Shown here: positions 1 to 11,065 of the stretch, piece by piece
How the letters are laid out: each line of letters begins with the position of its first letter
Numbering within the stretch: position 1 is the stretch's first letter
Assembly (NCBI RefSeq): GCF_000275845.1
Contig: NW_006766895.1
Span: forward strand, 201,286 to 233,569
Origin: Dichomitus squalens LYAD-421 SS1
Lineage: Eukaryota; Basidiomycota; Agaricomycetes; Polyporales; Polyporaceae
Length of the DNA: 32,284 nucleotides
Direction: 5' to 3'
The notes under the pieces: model-generated
Told to the model about the DNA's origin: nothing
The model's input: the letters and a program-made list of their open reading frames with translations, nothing else
The model's database searches: none
Made by a program: the position numbers and the translations under genes

Positions 1-906
1 CCGTACCGCATGGATAACCAGCACTAGAGGTAACTGACGGAGGTGCTTACATAGTCCTGAAGCTCACACCGCCAAAAATTGTCTTGCGCCTATTTGATCG
101 GGAGTCGCTATACAGTCGACAGCCCCTCAGCAATCCATGCCTCTCTCCGGTGGACCAGCGACGGGTTGGGCGACTCACTGCAAACAAATCCGGAGGATGC
201 CTGATTGTATATCCCTTCAGCATGTCTACGAATATTCGATGCCGAAGCAGAAACTTCTCCCGACGAATTTGCTGACGCCAAGGTGTAGAAGTTCGAGGGC
301 AAGCGGGCACAAATGGGATTCGCGTTTGGCCGGTGCAAACGCGTGCCGTACACAGTAGATACAATAAGGCTTATATACGTAGCTAAATAGGGGTAGATAA
401 GGGCGCGGGTATCCGTCGGGGGGGCGGGACCTGTGGCGCTCGTTCCGCGAGCTCGCCATCTTGACGCCAGGATTCCAACACAAGGTAACGAGTCTGCGTT
501 GGAATCGCATTGTGCGCTTCCCGAGTGGGTTCCGGAGAGGGACTTTGTGGTCGAAAGACAGGCGACATAAACCCCAGGGGTAGCCAGAATAGCGACATGA
601 GACGATAGGACCTCGGACGCGAGACGATGTAGGATGGATTGAGCCTGGGTTCAAGAGGACAAGCTACATAGTGTGGAGGGCGGATAAGCGACATCGTGCA
701 CGCCGCGGCGCTTGTGTGCTGTGACGGTCCATCACGGACCGTGGAGCAGACTTCGGGCCGGACGGGGGAGTCGCGATCGGATCAAATTGTCTTTGTCTTG
801 GCCGCCGCGATGCTTCAGCTTGCTCTTCTTTTGCACGTACCAGTCAGGTCCTTACTCCTCCCCTCCGACACGATCATTCACAAATCCTGTCGACAACGAA
901 GTTGCG
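1..906. other. No recognisable gene
   Basis: Several overlapping open frames occur on both strands (the longest is minus-strand 226-654), but none shows a motif I recognise, a signal peptide, or flanking splice sites that extend it. I see no repeat or RNA gene here. Confidence 0.4.
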
Positions 907-1434
907 ATGAAAACCCCCTTACATCTTCTTAGTTGCAGAACGAGTCAGGGTCGGGCGAGGAGCGAGGGAATTAGATCCTCATCAGGTGTGCCCTCCACCA
1001 TCACTCTGCCGTATCGTCTCGCAATTCGTCCGTCTGGGGCAGGTCTGGTGCGGGCATTGAGAGAAGATATCCATTACCCAAACGCACATGCTCCTCTCGC
1101 AATGACTCCCTCACATTCCCAACCTCCCTCGCTGTCGAGCTCGATATACGACTCCGTCGTGCCGTCTCTCGGCCTTCTCTGCTGCGGTAGTACACAGGAA
1201 ATCTTCATCCATCGTCCCGTTTCCGGATTTTCACGTTCCACCTTCAAAGCCCATCTCGGCTTTCTCGTGAAGCAGATCCTACAAGCGGATCCCATGTTCA
1301 AAGCCTTCGAGAACGCTCAGACGCAGATAAGCAGTAGCTCGAATGGTTTGGAACAGTTCGTCCTCACCAGCGTTTCACTAGCGTCATCGGCGCTGATATT
1401 GACCGGCATCTGTTTGAACAGAGTCAAGTGATCG
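907..1434 (+). CDS. Hypothetical ORF, 175 codons
   Basis: From the ATG at 907 the frame is open for 175 codons to a TGA at 1432-1434; the same frame is open upstream to about 712. That length is more than chance usually gives at this base composition. The product is Ser-rich in the middle and ends with a hydrophobic stretch (LASSALILTGICL) followed by a short basic tail, so it could be a tail-anchored membrane protein. I recognise no family. Antisense frames in the same region are also open, which weakens the case. It could be an exon of a larger gene or non-coding. Confidence 0.25.
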
Positions 1435-1921
1435 TACGTAGCGAAGCAGAGCGCAGCTTCCGCATATTTTACCAGCTCATGGAGGGCGGTGGTAGTATGA
1501 AAGGCAAACGAAGGTAGTTTTCAGCGTTGTTTGTGCTGACGATGCCGTTCGTCGACTTCCGTCAGGGGTACAAGGTCCTGGCCCCAGGACACAGCGCGCC
1601 TGAGTGTATAGATGCCGGATGGTGTTCCTGAGCATAATTAACGCGCTCGAGCAGTGGGCATCTCCATCTTTAGCGTTGGTATGTCTAAGGTCTTCTTTGA
1701 GACGAGCATACTTACGGCGCCTGAGGCGAGCGGGGATGTACTACTGTTCAACGTCTTCTCGCGGTTGCGGACTGTCGTGTGGATTTTCACGGCGCAGAGG
1801 CTCATGGGAGGGCTTGCATATTTCGCTTACCTCGACAACAAGGCGAGGATGTTGAGCATGGATGTCACAAAATCCCATCGAGATACATATCAGATGTTTC
1901 ATCATACAAATCGTTCTGTGA
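1435..1921. other. Intergenic stretch with an unexplained plus-strand open frame
   Basis: A plus-strand frame is open from about 1654 to 2007 and runs into the 3' end of the convergent GNAT gene. Its first half has an exon-like look (for example FFETSILTAPEASGD), but it has no ATG near its beginning and no family I can name. Nothing else is apparent. Confidence 0.3.
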
Positions 1922-2980
1922 CATTCACTCCACAGAACCCTGTTCCTCTGTGTGCTTCAGCAAAACCGCCATTTCGAATTTTCCTGTGTGTGGCGGAGGC
2001 GTCTTGATCGTGCCTGTTCCCTTGATGAGATAACCCATAGCTTCGTAGATTGATAGCTGCGGCAAGTCTGTCAGCATGCAGAGAGCTATTGAACCAGCTA
2101 TCGTGCGTGTGATTACGTTTGTCTTCCCTACAGTCTCCAAAACGCAGGGAACACGATCTTTACAAGCCTATTGATATTCAGATACAGACCGCCATGCGAC
2201 CGAGAGGTTTCAAGGCTCACCTTTGCTTCTATGTATCTTATTAGTTCCGTTGCAACACCCTTGCGTTGATGCACTGGAGATACGCCAATGAGTTGCAAAT
2301 GGTACGCGCCAAGCTTCACGCCATGACCGAGGACGCGATCTGTCAATTTGCCATAGGTTTCGAGGAACTAACGTGGGTAGTAAGCTTGAGAAGCGTTGCA
2401 CCATATGAACACGATCTAGGACAAACCTCCTTCCACCAGTTCTGCAGTTCAACAGGCAATCCTGCCATCACTTGATTGTGTCCAGCATTCAGCTGAGCTT
2501 CACTTCGAGAGGTTCAACATGTACCGCGTTGCATCTATCAGTCAAATAACGCTTACGAGTCGAGGTACTCGTGTCCAGGATGAAACCTGGTTCAGTTCAG
2601 TAGGGAAACATCATGTCGTCCTGTTTCATAACCTACCACACAGCCACTCCTACAACGCCCACTTCGGGAAGTTCGGCTATGTCTACTTCGCCGACATTCT
2701 CGAGAAGGGCGGCGTTCATATGGGCGGACATCATAGGCTCCTGTAACGTCTTATCGTTGTTCAATGCGCTACCAAAGAACCCTATTGTATCAATTCAGCT
2801 CGCAGAAGCATGATGGAAGGCAAATCGGAGAGCATATACCGTAACCGAAGGCCTCAGCTAGCAGCTTGGAGTATGTACCGAGTTCATCCTCTGGCGAATA
2901 ACGTCAGTATCGATACGACGCCCATCGCTAATCACAAACGCACCAGAGGGCTTAATGACCTGTCTGACGATGAGCCCCAT
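1922..2980 (-). CDS. GNAT-family N-acetyltransferase (seven exons)
   Basis: Predicted acetyl-CoA-dependent N-acetyltransferase; substrate unknown. Splicing by eye gives exons 2980-2944, 2890-2840, 2781-2637, 2586-2557, 2502-2427, 2367-2221 and about 2134-1922, with GT-AG introns of roughly 50-60 nt (the last about 86) and phases that agree at the first five junctions. The product is about 232 residues, usual for fungal GNATs. It starts MGLIVRQVIKPSEDELGTY. Family landmarks follow in order: GVVGVAVWFHPGHEYL, LNAGHNQVM, NWWKE, the acetyl-CoA loop in LQLIGVSPVHQRKGVA (Q-R-K-G-V-A), and the C-terminal LSIYEAMGYLIKGTG. Only the last intron acceptor is uncertain: the chosen GAG keeps frame, whereas AG sites closer to the conserved segment do not. 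A TATA-like box lies about 65 bp upstream. The spliced frame carries no stop codon, so the gene looks functional. Confidence 0.85.
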
Positions 2981-3042
2981 CTTCGGTTGTGTAGACCCTA
3001 GCACGGATGAATTCTCTGTGAGACATGGCGGTCGAAGGACGT

Positions 3043-3051
3043 CTATATATG
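3043..3051 (-). promoter_or_regulatory. TATA-like box of the GNAT gene
   Basis: On the minus strand the sequence reads ATATATAGAC about 65 bp upstream of the ATG at 2980, a plausible distance for a fungal TATA element. Confidence 0.45.
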
Positions 3052-3252
3052 CATGATGGGAGCAAACCCTGCTGGCAAGCCCAGTAACGAATGTTCGAGA
3101 TAACGCATCAGAGGGTAGAGATGACATATTGATCGGGCGGTGATATGGAAGAACAACATCATGGTGAATAACGATAACTGATGTCGATCAAACCTGCAGC
3201 CGCACGTATCACACTAATCGATAATCCGAGATGCGCAAAGCAACCCTGAATA

Positions 3253-3790
3253 CTATGGAATCGATGCCCTCAAACCCGTCCGAAATCTCGAAGACTTGGG
3301 CCGCTGAGAGGCATACAGACGTGGAAACGGGTGCTTCATAAAATCGGAATGAACAGCGAACACAAAAACTATACATACCTGCAGGACCTCACCCAGAATT
3401 TGACTCCATGAGAGCAGACTCCTCATCTGCGCCGTCAATCTTGGATGAGCTATGCTTGCAGTGCTTAAGTCAGCGACATCTCCCTCTTGAGTTACAAGCC
3501 CGGATATACTGTTCGGATTGATCAGGAACGCGAGATTGTACTGGTGAGGGTGTGGGGCCTGCAACTAGAGACCATGGCATATACTGCGCACAGGTAGTAC
3601 CCCGATCGCTAGACATTCTCAGATAAACGTGTGTAATGTCTCCTCGTGGTAAAAGAATACCTGAGCATACGTAGGGGCTTCCGGTCAGTAGCAAATACAC
3701 AATGAAGATATCACGCATGTTTTTGTTCAAATTGCACGTCCTCGGTTGCCCTGAACATAGCAATGACTTGGAGCAGATGAAAGCTCTTAA
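3253..3790 (-). other. Exon-like fragment, family unknown
   Basis: Minus-strand sequence at about 3564-3385 reads as an exon. It follows a GCAG acceptor, runs about 58 codons (PHQYNLAFLINPNSISGL and onward to LLSWSQILGEVLQ) and ends at a GTATGT donor. I found no convincing continuation on either side and cannot assign a family. It may be a gene relic or one exon of a gene whose other exons I failed to see. Confidence 0.3.
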
Positions 3791-4147
3791 TGTTACCTGA
3801 AATTAGACGGCCGCACGGCCAACTTATTTGGCTAGGACGTCAATCATCATCGATCACCACTGGCACTAGCCTGATGTCAAAGTAGAAGATGGGGATGGTG
3901 TCGAACCAGTCGTCAATTCGACTATGGTGGAGGACGCGCGAACCTCGCAACACCGGTAGGTGGAGATCATTTTGACCGCTCTGTAGCGTCTAAACGGCTC
4001 ATTAGAGCTGTGACATTGCACACGTTCTTAGCCTGAGCCAACATATTCCAGTCTGCAGCAACGTCATGGCAGAATGTACACGTTCTGACAACCTAGACGA
4101 CATACTGCTACTGCTCCTTCGATTGTCCCCTTCTATCGTCTCTACCT
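3791..4147. other. Intergenic, nothing evident
   Basis: This is the 3' flank of the S33 hydrolase. I see no open frame with recognisable content. Confidence 0.4.
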
Positions 4148-5099
4148 CTACCCTGCGAGGAAAGCAGCGACTTCCTTCATGTATCTATCCCTCTCCTCGA
4201 AGTGCGGCGTGTGGCTCGACTCTTCGAGTCTGATCCATCTTGCTCCGGGAATTTTCTCTACATACGCACGGGTGACATAGTCCTGTGCAATGTCGTATTT
4301 GCCATTGATGACCAGCGTCGGCGTACGAATCTGGTCCAGACGGTCTTCGATTGTCCAGCCCTTCAGGATGCTGTGCGCCGAGGAGTTCAGAGGGATGAGG
4401 CGAATATGAATAGATAGGTACTACTTACGGGGCATTCTCGACAGTAAGGTCAGCGCCTTCGCCATATACCTGCAGCAGCGAATACTCCAAGTCTTTGGGC
4501 ATCGGCTGCACCCTACAGCCATGAACCGCGTATACCTCCCCCAAAGCCTTCCAGTACGCCTCCCTGTCCTCAAAGCCCTTCGCTATAGCATCCTTGACCC
4601 ACTGAGGATACTGTTGCAGGAGCTCAAAGAACGATTGGCCCCACAGCGCGATCGCCGTTGGGGAATCGGCGATGACTAGTCGCTGTAGGCCGCTGGGCCG
4701 CCTCCGAACCACGAACTCTGAAGCCATCATTCCTCCCCACGAGTGCCCCACGATGTGGTACCCGTCCTGGATCTGGAAGTATCTGAGAAGGTTCTCGAGC
4801 TCGTCGAGGAACAGATCGACATTCCAAAAGTCCTCTGGCTGGTCTGGGAGGTGCGTCGAGCGTGCATTGCCGATCTGGTCGTACAAGATGACAGGGTACC
4901 CGTAGGACTCGTCCGCAAGGTCTGCGATGGGGAGCATGTAGTCGTGTGAGAGACCCGGGCCACCGTGGAGGAGGACGACGACGGGGGTGCGAGTACGATG
5001 CTCGAGGTCTCCGAAGACCTTGTAGTATGTCTGGTGTGTCTCGCCTTTGTATGGAAAGGGAATGTGACCGTCCTTGATTGAGACACAAATGGCGGGCAT
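4148..5099 (-). CDS. S33 alpha/beta hydrolase, proline iminopeptidase / L-amino acid amidase type
   Basis: Two exons (5099-4426 and 4370-4148) joined across a 55-nt GT-AG intron encode 298 residues, normal for this group. The family cleaves N-terminal residues (often proline) from peptides or hydrolyses amino acid amides. Visible landmarks are the oxyanion motif HGGPG (residues 45-49), DQIG (about 74-77) and the nucleophile elbow GHSWGG with Ser120. After the intron come INGKYD with the probable catalytic Asp near 251 and SSHTPHFE with the catalytic His near 278. The triad is complete, so the enzyme is probably active. I chose the first in-frame ATG (5099). The frame stays open upstream to about 5205 and encodes a hydrophobic segment (ALVGSAFIFTAAAEILP) that would make a signal peptide if an upstream exon supplies the ATG, so secretion is possible. 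Confidence 0.88.
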
Positions 5100-5209
5100 G
5101 CTGGTTAGGTCGTTGATCGATATCGGGACTGGGAGAATCTCAGCAGCAGCAGTGAAGATGAACGCGGATCCCACAAGAGCCGGGATGTACAGCTGCTTCG
5201 CTTAGCGGC

Positions 5210-6141
5210 AGAAATAGCGCTGGGGTACTGGAATAGTATCCCGGCGCCGGATTGAACGTGCCAGAATTCCGATGGCCTCCTGCCGAGTTTCCCTGCCTGA
5301 AAACAATAACTCAATAGCTTTCACAATCACGTGACGTGAAACGACATACTATCCACTATCGTGGACCATCGGTGCGAAAGTCCCTGGTTGATGCCTCCGA
5401 TCGTGATAAACATCGAAGTCTTGTTGAGTCCCAAATTGGACCGCCTACTCAGCGCCGAGACTGATCGTAAACTAGTCGTGTTTGCTCTCGCACGATGCGG
5501 GCATGATTTCCTGAAACGCCTCACCCTTCTCTCGGATTAGAACATGAACATGAGCAGCACATAAGCATCAATTAGCGGTGCTTACGCACATCCAGAGCGC
5601 TTTACCGTCGCATATGAATAGTGTATAAAATCAGCCAATTGTATATGTAGTGCGAGGTCGCGGGGCGTAAGGAAGTAGCGAAGGAAAAGGAAACGGCGAG
5701 GAAGGCACGAAGAGCGAACACATACCTAGCGCGCTCCGTGATGGCCGATACTGTACAGGCCTAGGCACACGTCACGAGCCCCGTTGAGGCTCGCGAGGAA
5801 ATGCTGCAGATATCAAGACAATGTTAGACACGATGAGGCTATATCGATAGCAGCTCACACACCCACAATGATACAAAGCCTCTGAGGGGGGAGTAAGCCA
5901 TGAAGTCGATCGGATGAAAGTGCGCATGAGTCCGCGTCAATCATGATCCACAGGGCATGCCTGGTAGGGATGCGGTGGGACAACGAAGTCGGACGCTGTG
6001 GTGCGGGTGTATGGAGATGACGAAGCCCGAGGACCGCCCTGGCGCCGACTATGCGTACTCAGGTAGACGACCGAGGGCGTGGACCCATCTATGCCCAACA
6101 TCAATGCATTGCTCCTGCGAGCTTCTGATGTGCGATCTTAC
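5210..6141. other. Intergenic region, no gene recognised
   Basis: It lies between the S33 hydrolase and the truncated 3' end of the GMP synthase pseudogene. The missing C-terminal dimerisation domain of GMP synthase would be expected here on the minus strand, but I found no trace of its usual motifs. Only short random frames are present. Confidence 0.4.
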
Positions 6142-7512
6142 CGTTGAACAACTCGTGGAGGGGCTGGATAAGCTTCAGTTCCATGTGCTCAAGCAGAACC
6201 AACGATATGATCCATCTTGATCGTCGCAACTGGTCCCTTAAGGCTGTTACTCTCGGTGACGTTGGGGTAGAGCGTACCTTGGAGATGCCATTGGATTTTA
6301 CCCTTGGTCTCGGTACCCTTGGTCTCCTCCTTCTCAGCCTCAGCCTCAACCTTCGCCGTCTCGGTCTCGGAGAAGTTGATGAACGGAGGCCAATGATCTT
6401 GCGCTTCTGTTCTGGTTCCGAGACGCCCTCGAGACGCAAAAGGAAGAGATCTGACGGGTCGACGACGGTGAGGTTCACGCCGGGATCTTTGCTCTATATC
6501 CTGTGTAGACGGAGAACAACATTGTCGAAGATGGTAGCGCGAAGACTACATGGCCGCTAAGTGGCTGTCTGAGTCTGGCTCGTATGCAACTCACCGATCG
6601 CTGATAGTCCCATGCATCAGCTTCGCCGCAACAGAACTATCAACACCACCTCTGTGGGCGACCTTTGGTTCCACATATCTCGCAAATGCGCGCGACACCT
6701 TCTTAATTGAACTCCTGTACAAACGGTCGTTACCATGGGCAAAACTCTGCATCATAGTCCGACACGGGGAGAACTTGCCATTGTCCGGTGTTCTCTGCAG
6801 CCTCAGATGCCCATTACAAAGTTGCTAATCACCTGCTTGGAGTGCGTGACCTCGGGATGGAGCTGTGTACCCTATAAAGACTTGGAGCGGTGCGCTACCA
6901 CGGCATATGGCGCGGTTGCTGTACGTCCGATGATGTGGAATCGCTCGAGCAGTTCATGAAGTTGGTCGCCCAGGCCTGAGAAAGAGGCAAACGTCAGATA
7001 GACAGAGTGGGCGACATGAATGTAACACGCACCTGCAAATCCTCGCCCAAATCCTTGAGCAGCGCGTCGACTCCGTTGTTCTCGCCACCAATTTTGCATG
7101 TTTGCACCTGGGTAAAGCCGTACTCCCGATGCTCGCATATAGCCACCATACCCTTCTTCTTCCACGCCATCTCCTACTTTCGCATATTCAGGTGCACTCC
7201 ATGAGTACAATGAGACGAGCGATACACACCTGAAGACTATGACAGATGCCAAGGACGGATATTCCGGTCGCAGACACTTCCGGGTCAGCATGTGGTACAT
7301 CCTTGTCGTGTCGAGAATGGCGATCCGGAAAGAGCAATCCCTGTTCATTTTCTGGGTGCATGGCATGAGCTTGGCGTACACGTTCAGTTCAGGGCATATC
7401 CTAGTGATTGAATGGCAGTACTGCGATTGAGATCAGCTTCGCATTCAGCGGAAACCATGGGAACATACCTGAGGATGAGAATGGTGTCGAGGTGGTCGTG
7501 AATCTCAGACAT
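6142..7512 (-). pseudogene. gua1: GMP synthase (glutamine-hydrolysing) pseudogene, 3'-truncated
   Basis: GMP synthase converts XMP to GMP. Relic exons in the right order show the start MSEIHDHLDTILIL (ATG at 7512), NVYAKLMPCTQK, the glutaminase elbow GISVLGICHSLQ with its Cys codon at 7242-7244, CEHREYGFTQVQ, and IIGRTATAPYAVVAH with HPEVTHSKQV. The ATP-pyrophosphatase part follows: GGVDSSVAAKLM (about 6633-6650, the loop Ser replaced by Arg), [38 protein letters not shown] and [11 protein letters not shown]. It is broken by an in-frame TAG at 6872-6874, at least two frameshifts, and deletions (the ILSGSP region and the block after VVLRL). It stops at a surviving GTAAG donor at 6141, with the dimerisation domain absent. 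Several original splice sites remain, so this is decay of a genomic copy and not a retrocopy. Confidence 0.9.
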
Positions 7513-9228
7513 GGTGAAGGAAGGGGTTACCCGGTTTCCAACGTAGGCAAGCTCGTGCAGCGCCTGTCCTCGATCAAAGTAGCATATGTGGATTTGCAGC
7601 TGGTCGAGTTAGGACGTGCTCAGTCGTTTCAGGGAAGCATCGACCTAGTGCGAGACAGCTGCGCGAGACAGCTGATCGTAGTAGTCCCGCACATCCGGCA
7701 GCCTCTGCTACAGCACGCACTAGGTGTTGACACTCTGGTACATGGACGCGTGATGGTGTTGTGATATCCAACTTTTCGCATGAAAGGTTGTACTAGATGT
7801 AGCGGTTAGCTCACTGTAGGACACGTCGGACTCGAAGCGTCCACGACAGAGCTTCTCCATGAAAAGCGGGAAGCACTTCGGTAGGCAGATAGTGCCGTCA
7901 CCTTCGAGTATGGCTCGCTCTCCATGCTTCCATCCTGCACTGCGTTGACATGGGCACGCACGAACATATACGGGATGGGGAGGAGGAACAGGGCAACCAA
8001 GACGAGGTGGATGGACTCACAATTGCAAGCACAGTCACCGATTTGATGTTCTCGTTCGCGGGCTCGAATTGGATGCTCCAAGCATGTTCTGCCTGTATTC
8101 AATACATAGCACGTCTTGAGCCAGTACCCCTAGTGCATTGCCTCACGTCCACCCCATACCTAGCGTACGCAGCGCCCAGTGTTGTCGGGCATTGCCTGAG
8201 GGACTAGCATCAGAACGAGGACGCACTAAGTCAATCTTTGTATCATACATATAGCCACTTATGTTAACGATTGGTACTTGGAGAAATGTGAGGTGCGCAG
8301 AAGCGAACTGGCCTGGTACGAAGGGTCCATGAAGATCGATGAGAAGCAGACCATGGTATTGGTGTTCAGCGGCATGACGATTGAGTTCGCCAGTAGCGTC
8401 GCGGATACGAGACTAGCCCATCCACCTGGTCGGTTTTTAGGGCGATGCGACAGATGGCCAAATGTCTGGTCGACGTGCAAGAGCAAGAGAGGCAGCAAGG
8501 CAGCAAGGCGCTTCCAGCGCATTCGGCCCGCTCGGCCGAACGCATCCTGACCTCATTCCCACGCTCGTCTCTACCATCCTCCCCGGCGAATGTGGCCCGT
8601 CTCTTCGCAATTTACGACTGCCCCTCTAAGGTGCCAGAAACCTGTCACGTCCTCATGCTCTCATTCGCTTTTTTCATGTGCTCTTGAACCTCCTGTAACC
8701 GCTGTCCTTCCGTTCCTGCGCACATCTACTCGGGGCTGACTATTTACTGGATCTCTCACGCTCAATTGCTGTTGATAGACGTCTTCGCCTTTGGTTGCTG
8801 CCATTCTCCTCCCTTCCCCTTCATTGGGACGTGAGTTCAAGCGGCCTGCGACTTTCGCTCCTTAACGAGGAGACTTTCTTTGTCGCAGGGTCCCTGTCCC
8901 TCCTGTTTTCACTGCCGCCCACCCGCACAGTGCTCTTGGTGGACTCGATGCCTAGTCTCCTCATCCTTAACTCCTTTCGCGCTCCACTCTTTACGCCTAT
9001 GCCTTATCTCCGCCCGGTTTTTAGAGTCATTAGAGAGTGGACGCCAAGGCCAGACATGCCAGGCATAAGGTGCGTGTTCATATCCAATCAGCTGCCCTGC
9101 ACCTAGCATGCGTTGATAGGAGTGAAGGCCATTATGTCTGCCGCAGTGCCGGTTCTACCATCTGCAGTATGGCAGTGCCGCTCTGCGGCAGATTCTGGCG
9201 TTCTCCCGACTCTCAAACGTGATGACGT
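7513..9228. other. Intergenic region with a possible transporter remnant
   Basis: Minus-strand sequence at about 8020-7930 encodes IHLVLVALFLLPIPYMF, which resembles the last membrane helix and PIPxxF ending of fungal MFS drug/H+ antiporters. Upstream frames (8522-8259) are open but show no clear MFS helices. I treat it as a possible relic only. The rest (8550-9228) has short plus-strand frames with no recognisable content. Confidence 0.3.
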
Positions 9229-9363
9229 GTGTTCAACGGGCAGGATATCGGGTCCGATGCGCTGGTGCAGAACGTGTCCTTCGCGGACATGCAGATCGTG
9301 CAGGGTATCGTGGAATGTGCCCGTGTATGTGTCAAGAGCGTGGAGGCGCAGAATGCATCGGGG
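9229..9363 (+). pseudogene. Relic fragment of a purine nucleoside permease gene
   Basis: This short plus-strand segment reads FNGQDIGSDALVQNV then FADMQIVQGIVE and SVEAQN. It lines up without gaps over 28 residues with the NUP gene at 16525-17719 (FNGQDAGYDASVRNV, LAGVQVVQGIMN), with about 17 identities, followed by a weaker match to VEPQNYIG. The rest of the gene is missing or unrecognisable on both sides, so this is a degraded third copy. The divergence suggests an old duplication rather than a recent copy. Confidence 0.75.
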
Positions 9364-10030
9364 ATTGAATTCTGCGCTGGGACTGGCCATTCCGGCGGTC
9401 CGCTCCAGGATAGAGGTAGTCGCTGTCAGAAGTTTCGGCGCTGTCGCTGCCAAGAATCCATCACTCTGGAATCACTTATGGTGGAGGATTACGACAGAAG
9501 TGATCTTTAATCCCACGACCCGCACACAGCATTCTGACAACGTGCTCGCGGGCCCTCCCTTGTGCCGACGATGCCCGTTTCAATGACCCGCCACGACTTT
9601 GCAGAGAAGCCTCGTGATGATTGAGTCGATACAGTTTCTCTATAAGACGAGAAAAATACTTGCGATGATTCCTTGAGAGTCCATGCTTGGAAACTGTCAG
9701 CTACGTTTACGACTGTATAGTACGTCTACTTCAATGCTGATCAGACCAGATGTACTTGCGCTCGCGAGTCCTTTGTTCGAACTAAATCTTCGGCCCATTG
9801 CGAGTCTGAGCAGCGAGCCCTGGGCTCTTGCCGAAGTTCGCCAAGAGATTGGGGACCTGAGGTTCACTAGCTTTCTCACTTTGCTCTTCGCTCCTTCACT
9901 GCCACCAGTCCCGTAGGTGGCCTGTCTCGAGCACTCGACTGAGCCCAGTACGCAGTTCAGCATGGGCGCTGGCGTCACGCCCGCTGCCCTCGTGTCCTTG
10001 TCCAGCTCGGTGGGGGCATGTTGATGGTCA
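9364..10030. other. No recognisable gene
   Basis: Minus-strand frames (9697-10071) are open and Ser/Arg-rich but match nothing I know. They could be the 3' part of the decayed coiled-coil gene that follows. Confidence 0.3.
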
Positions 10031-10495
10031 CCTGAAGCTCGGAAATCTCCCATTGGCGGTGTGCTATGCATTCCTTCCGCTCCCTTGAGAGCTCTTCCAT
10101 CTGCCGCTCCCCCTTCTGATCATGATGGGATTCTCGGCGGCAGCCTGTCGCATGCTAGCGAGCCGCAACCTCAGATGGCGGATGCTGTTCGAGAGAGAAT
10201 TGGTCCTCGCGCAGGGCGTCCCTATTGCATCGATTGAATCAGTTCTATGATGTGATTTTGTTACTTATCTCGTTGCTCTCTTGACAATCTATTGTCTACG
10301 CAAACATCGTCCACTCGACCTACTCCGTCGCACAAGCGAAGACCTCCGGCGAGATACCAGAATACTCAGCTCTCTGCCTGCTTTTCGAGCAAGTCAATGT
10401 TCCCCGCGGACATCTCGATACCCTTCGTTGCTCCGTAGAAGTCCCTGTTGACCTTCTTCTCGCGCTCGACCCGGTCGCTTGAGTCGCATGGTCCA

Positions 10496-10513
10496 TAGGG
10501 ATGGACACGGGTC
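10496..10513 (+). repeat. Left terminal inverted repeat of the hAT element
   Basis: 18 bp that match the complement of 11066-11083 except at one position. Confidence 0.8.
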
Positions 10514-11065
10514 GGGTCAACCCGCCTCGGGTCCGGGTATATACCCGTGCGGGCACGGGCACGGGTCAAGGTTCGGTCGACCCGACCAAAACCCGTACCC
10601 GGCGGAGCGTAGGGCCCGTGGACCCGTCGGCGAGGAAGAACTTCGTTGCACTGTGGCGGAATGTATTTATAGATCAAGATGATTCTAGCGCGAATGACCC
10701 TTGTATGACTGCCATAACTTCCAACGATCCCCACTTCAGGGTCATTAGCAAGCGCGGCCACTGTCAGCCACTGTACACACTCGAGAAGACCCGGAAACAT
10801 GGGGATGGTACTTGAACTAGCGCTGCTCTACTCAAACGAGATTTGTGAGGTAGCAATGCTTACGTGGTTGTCTCTGTAGATGTTGTGTCCACAGAGAACT
10901 TGTGACAGCATCTACAGTGACAATCAGATAGCCATATTCCAATTGATCCTCAATGCACTGTTTACCCGACCTTCGACCCGTACCCGACGTCAACCCGTAC
11001 CCGACCTACTCGGGTATGAACCCGCGCGGGTACGGGTACGGGTCAGGTCAAAACGCGCACGGGTA

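Noticed and set aside
226..654. Minus-strand ORF of 142 codons
   Set aside because: No recognisable motif, no convincing ATG context and several competing frames.
6144..6560. Plus-strand ORF of 138 codons rich in Leu and Ser
   Set aside because: Antisense to recognisable GMP synthase relic exons; the minus strand explains the sequence.
10501..10815. Plus-strand ORF rich in Arg, Pro and Gly
   Set aside because: It is produced by the CGGGT/ACCCG subterminal repeats of the hAT element, not by a gene.
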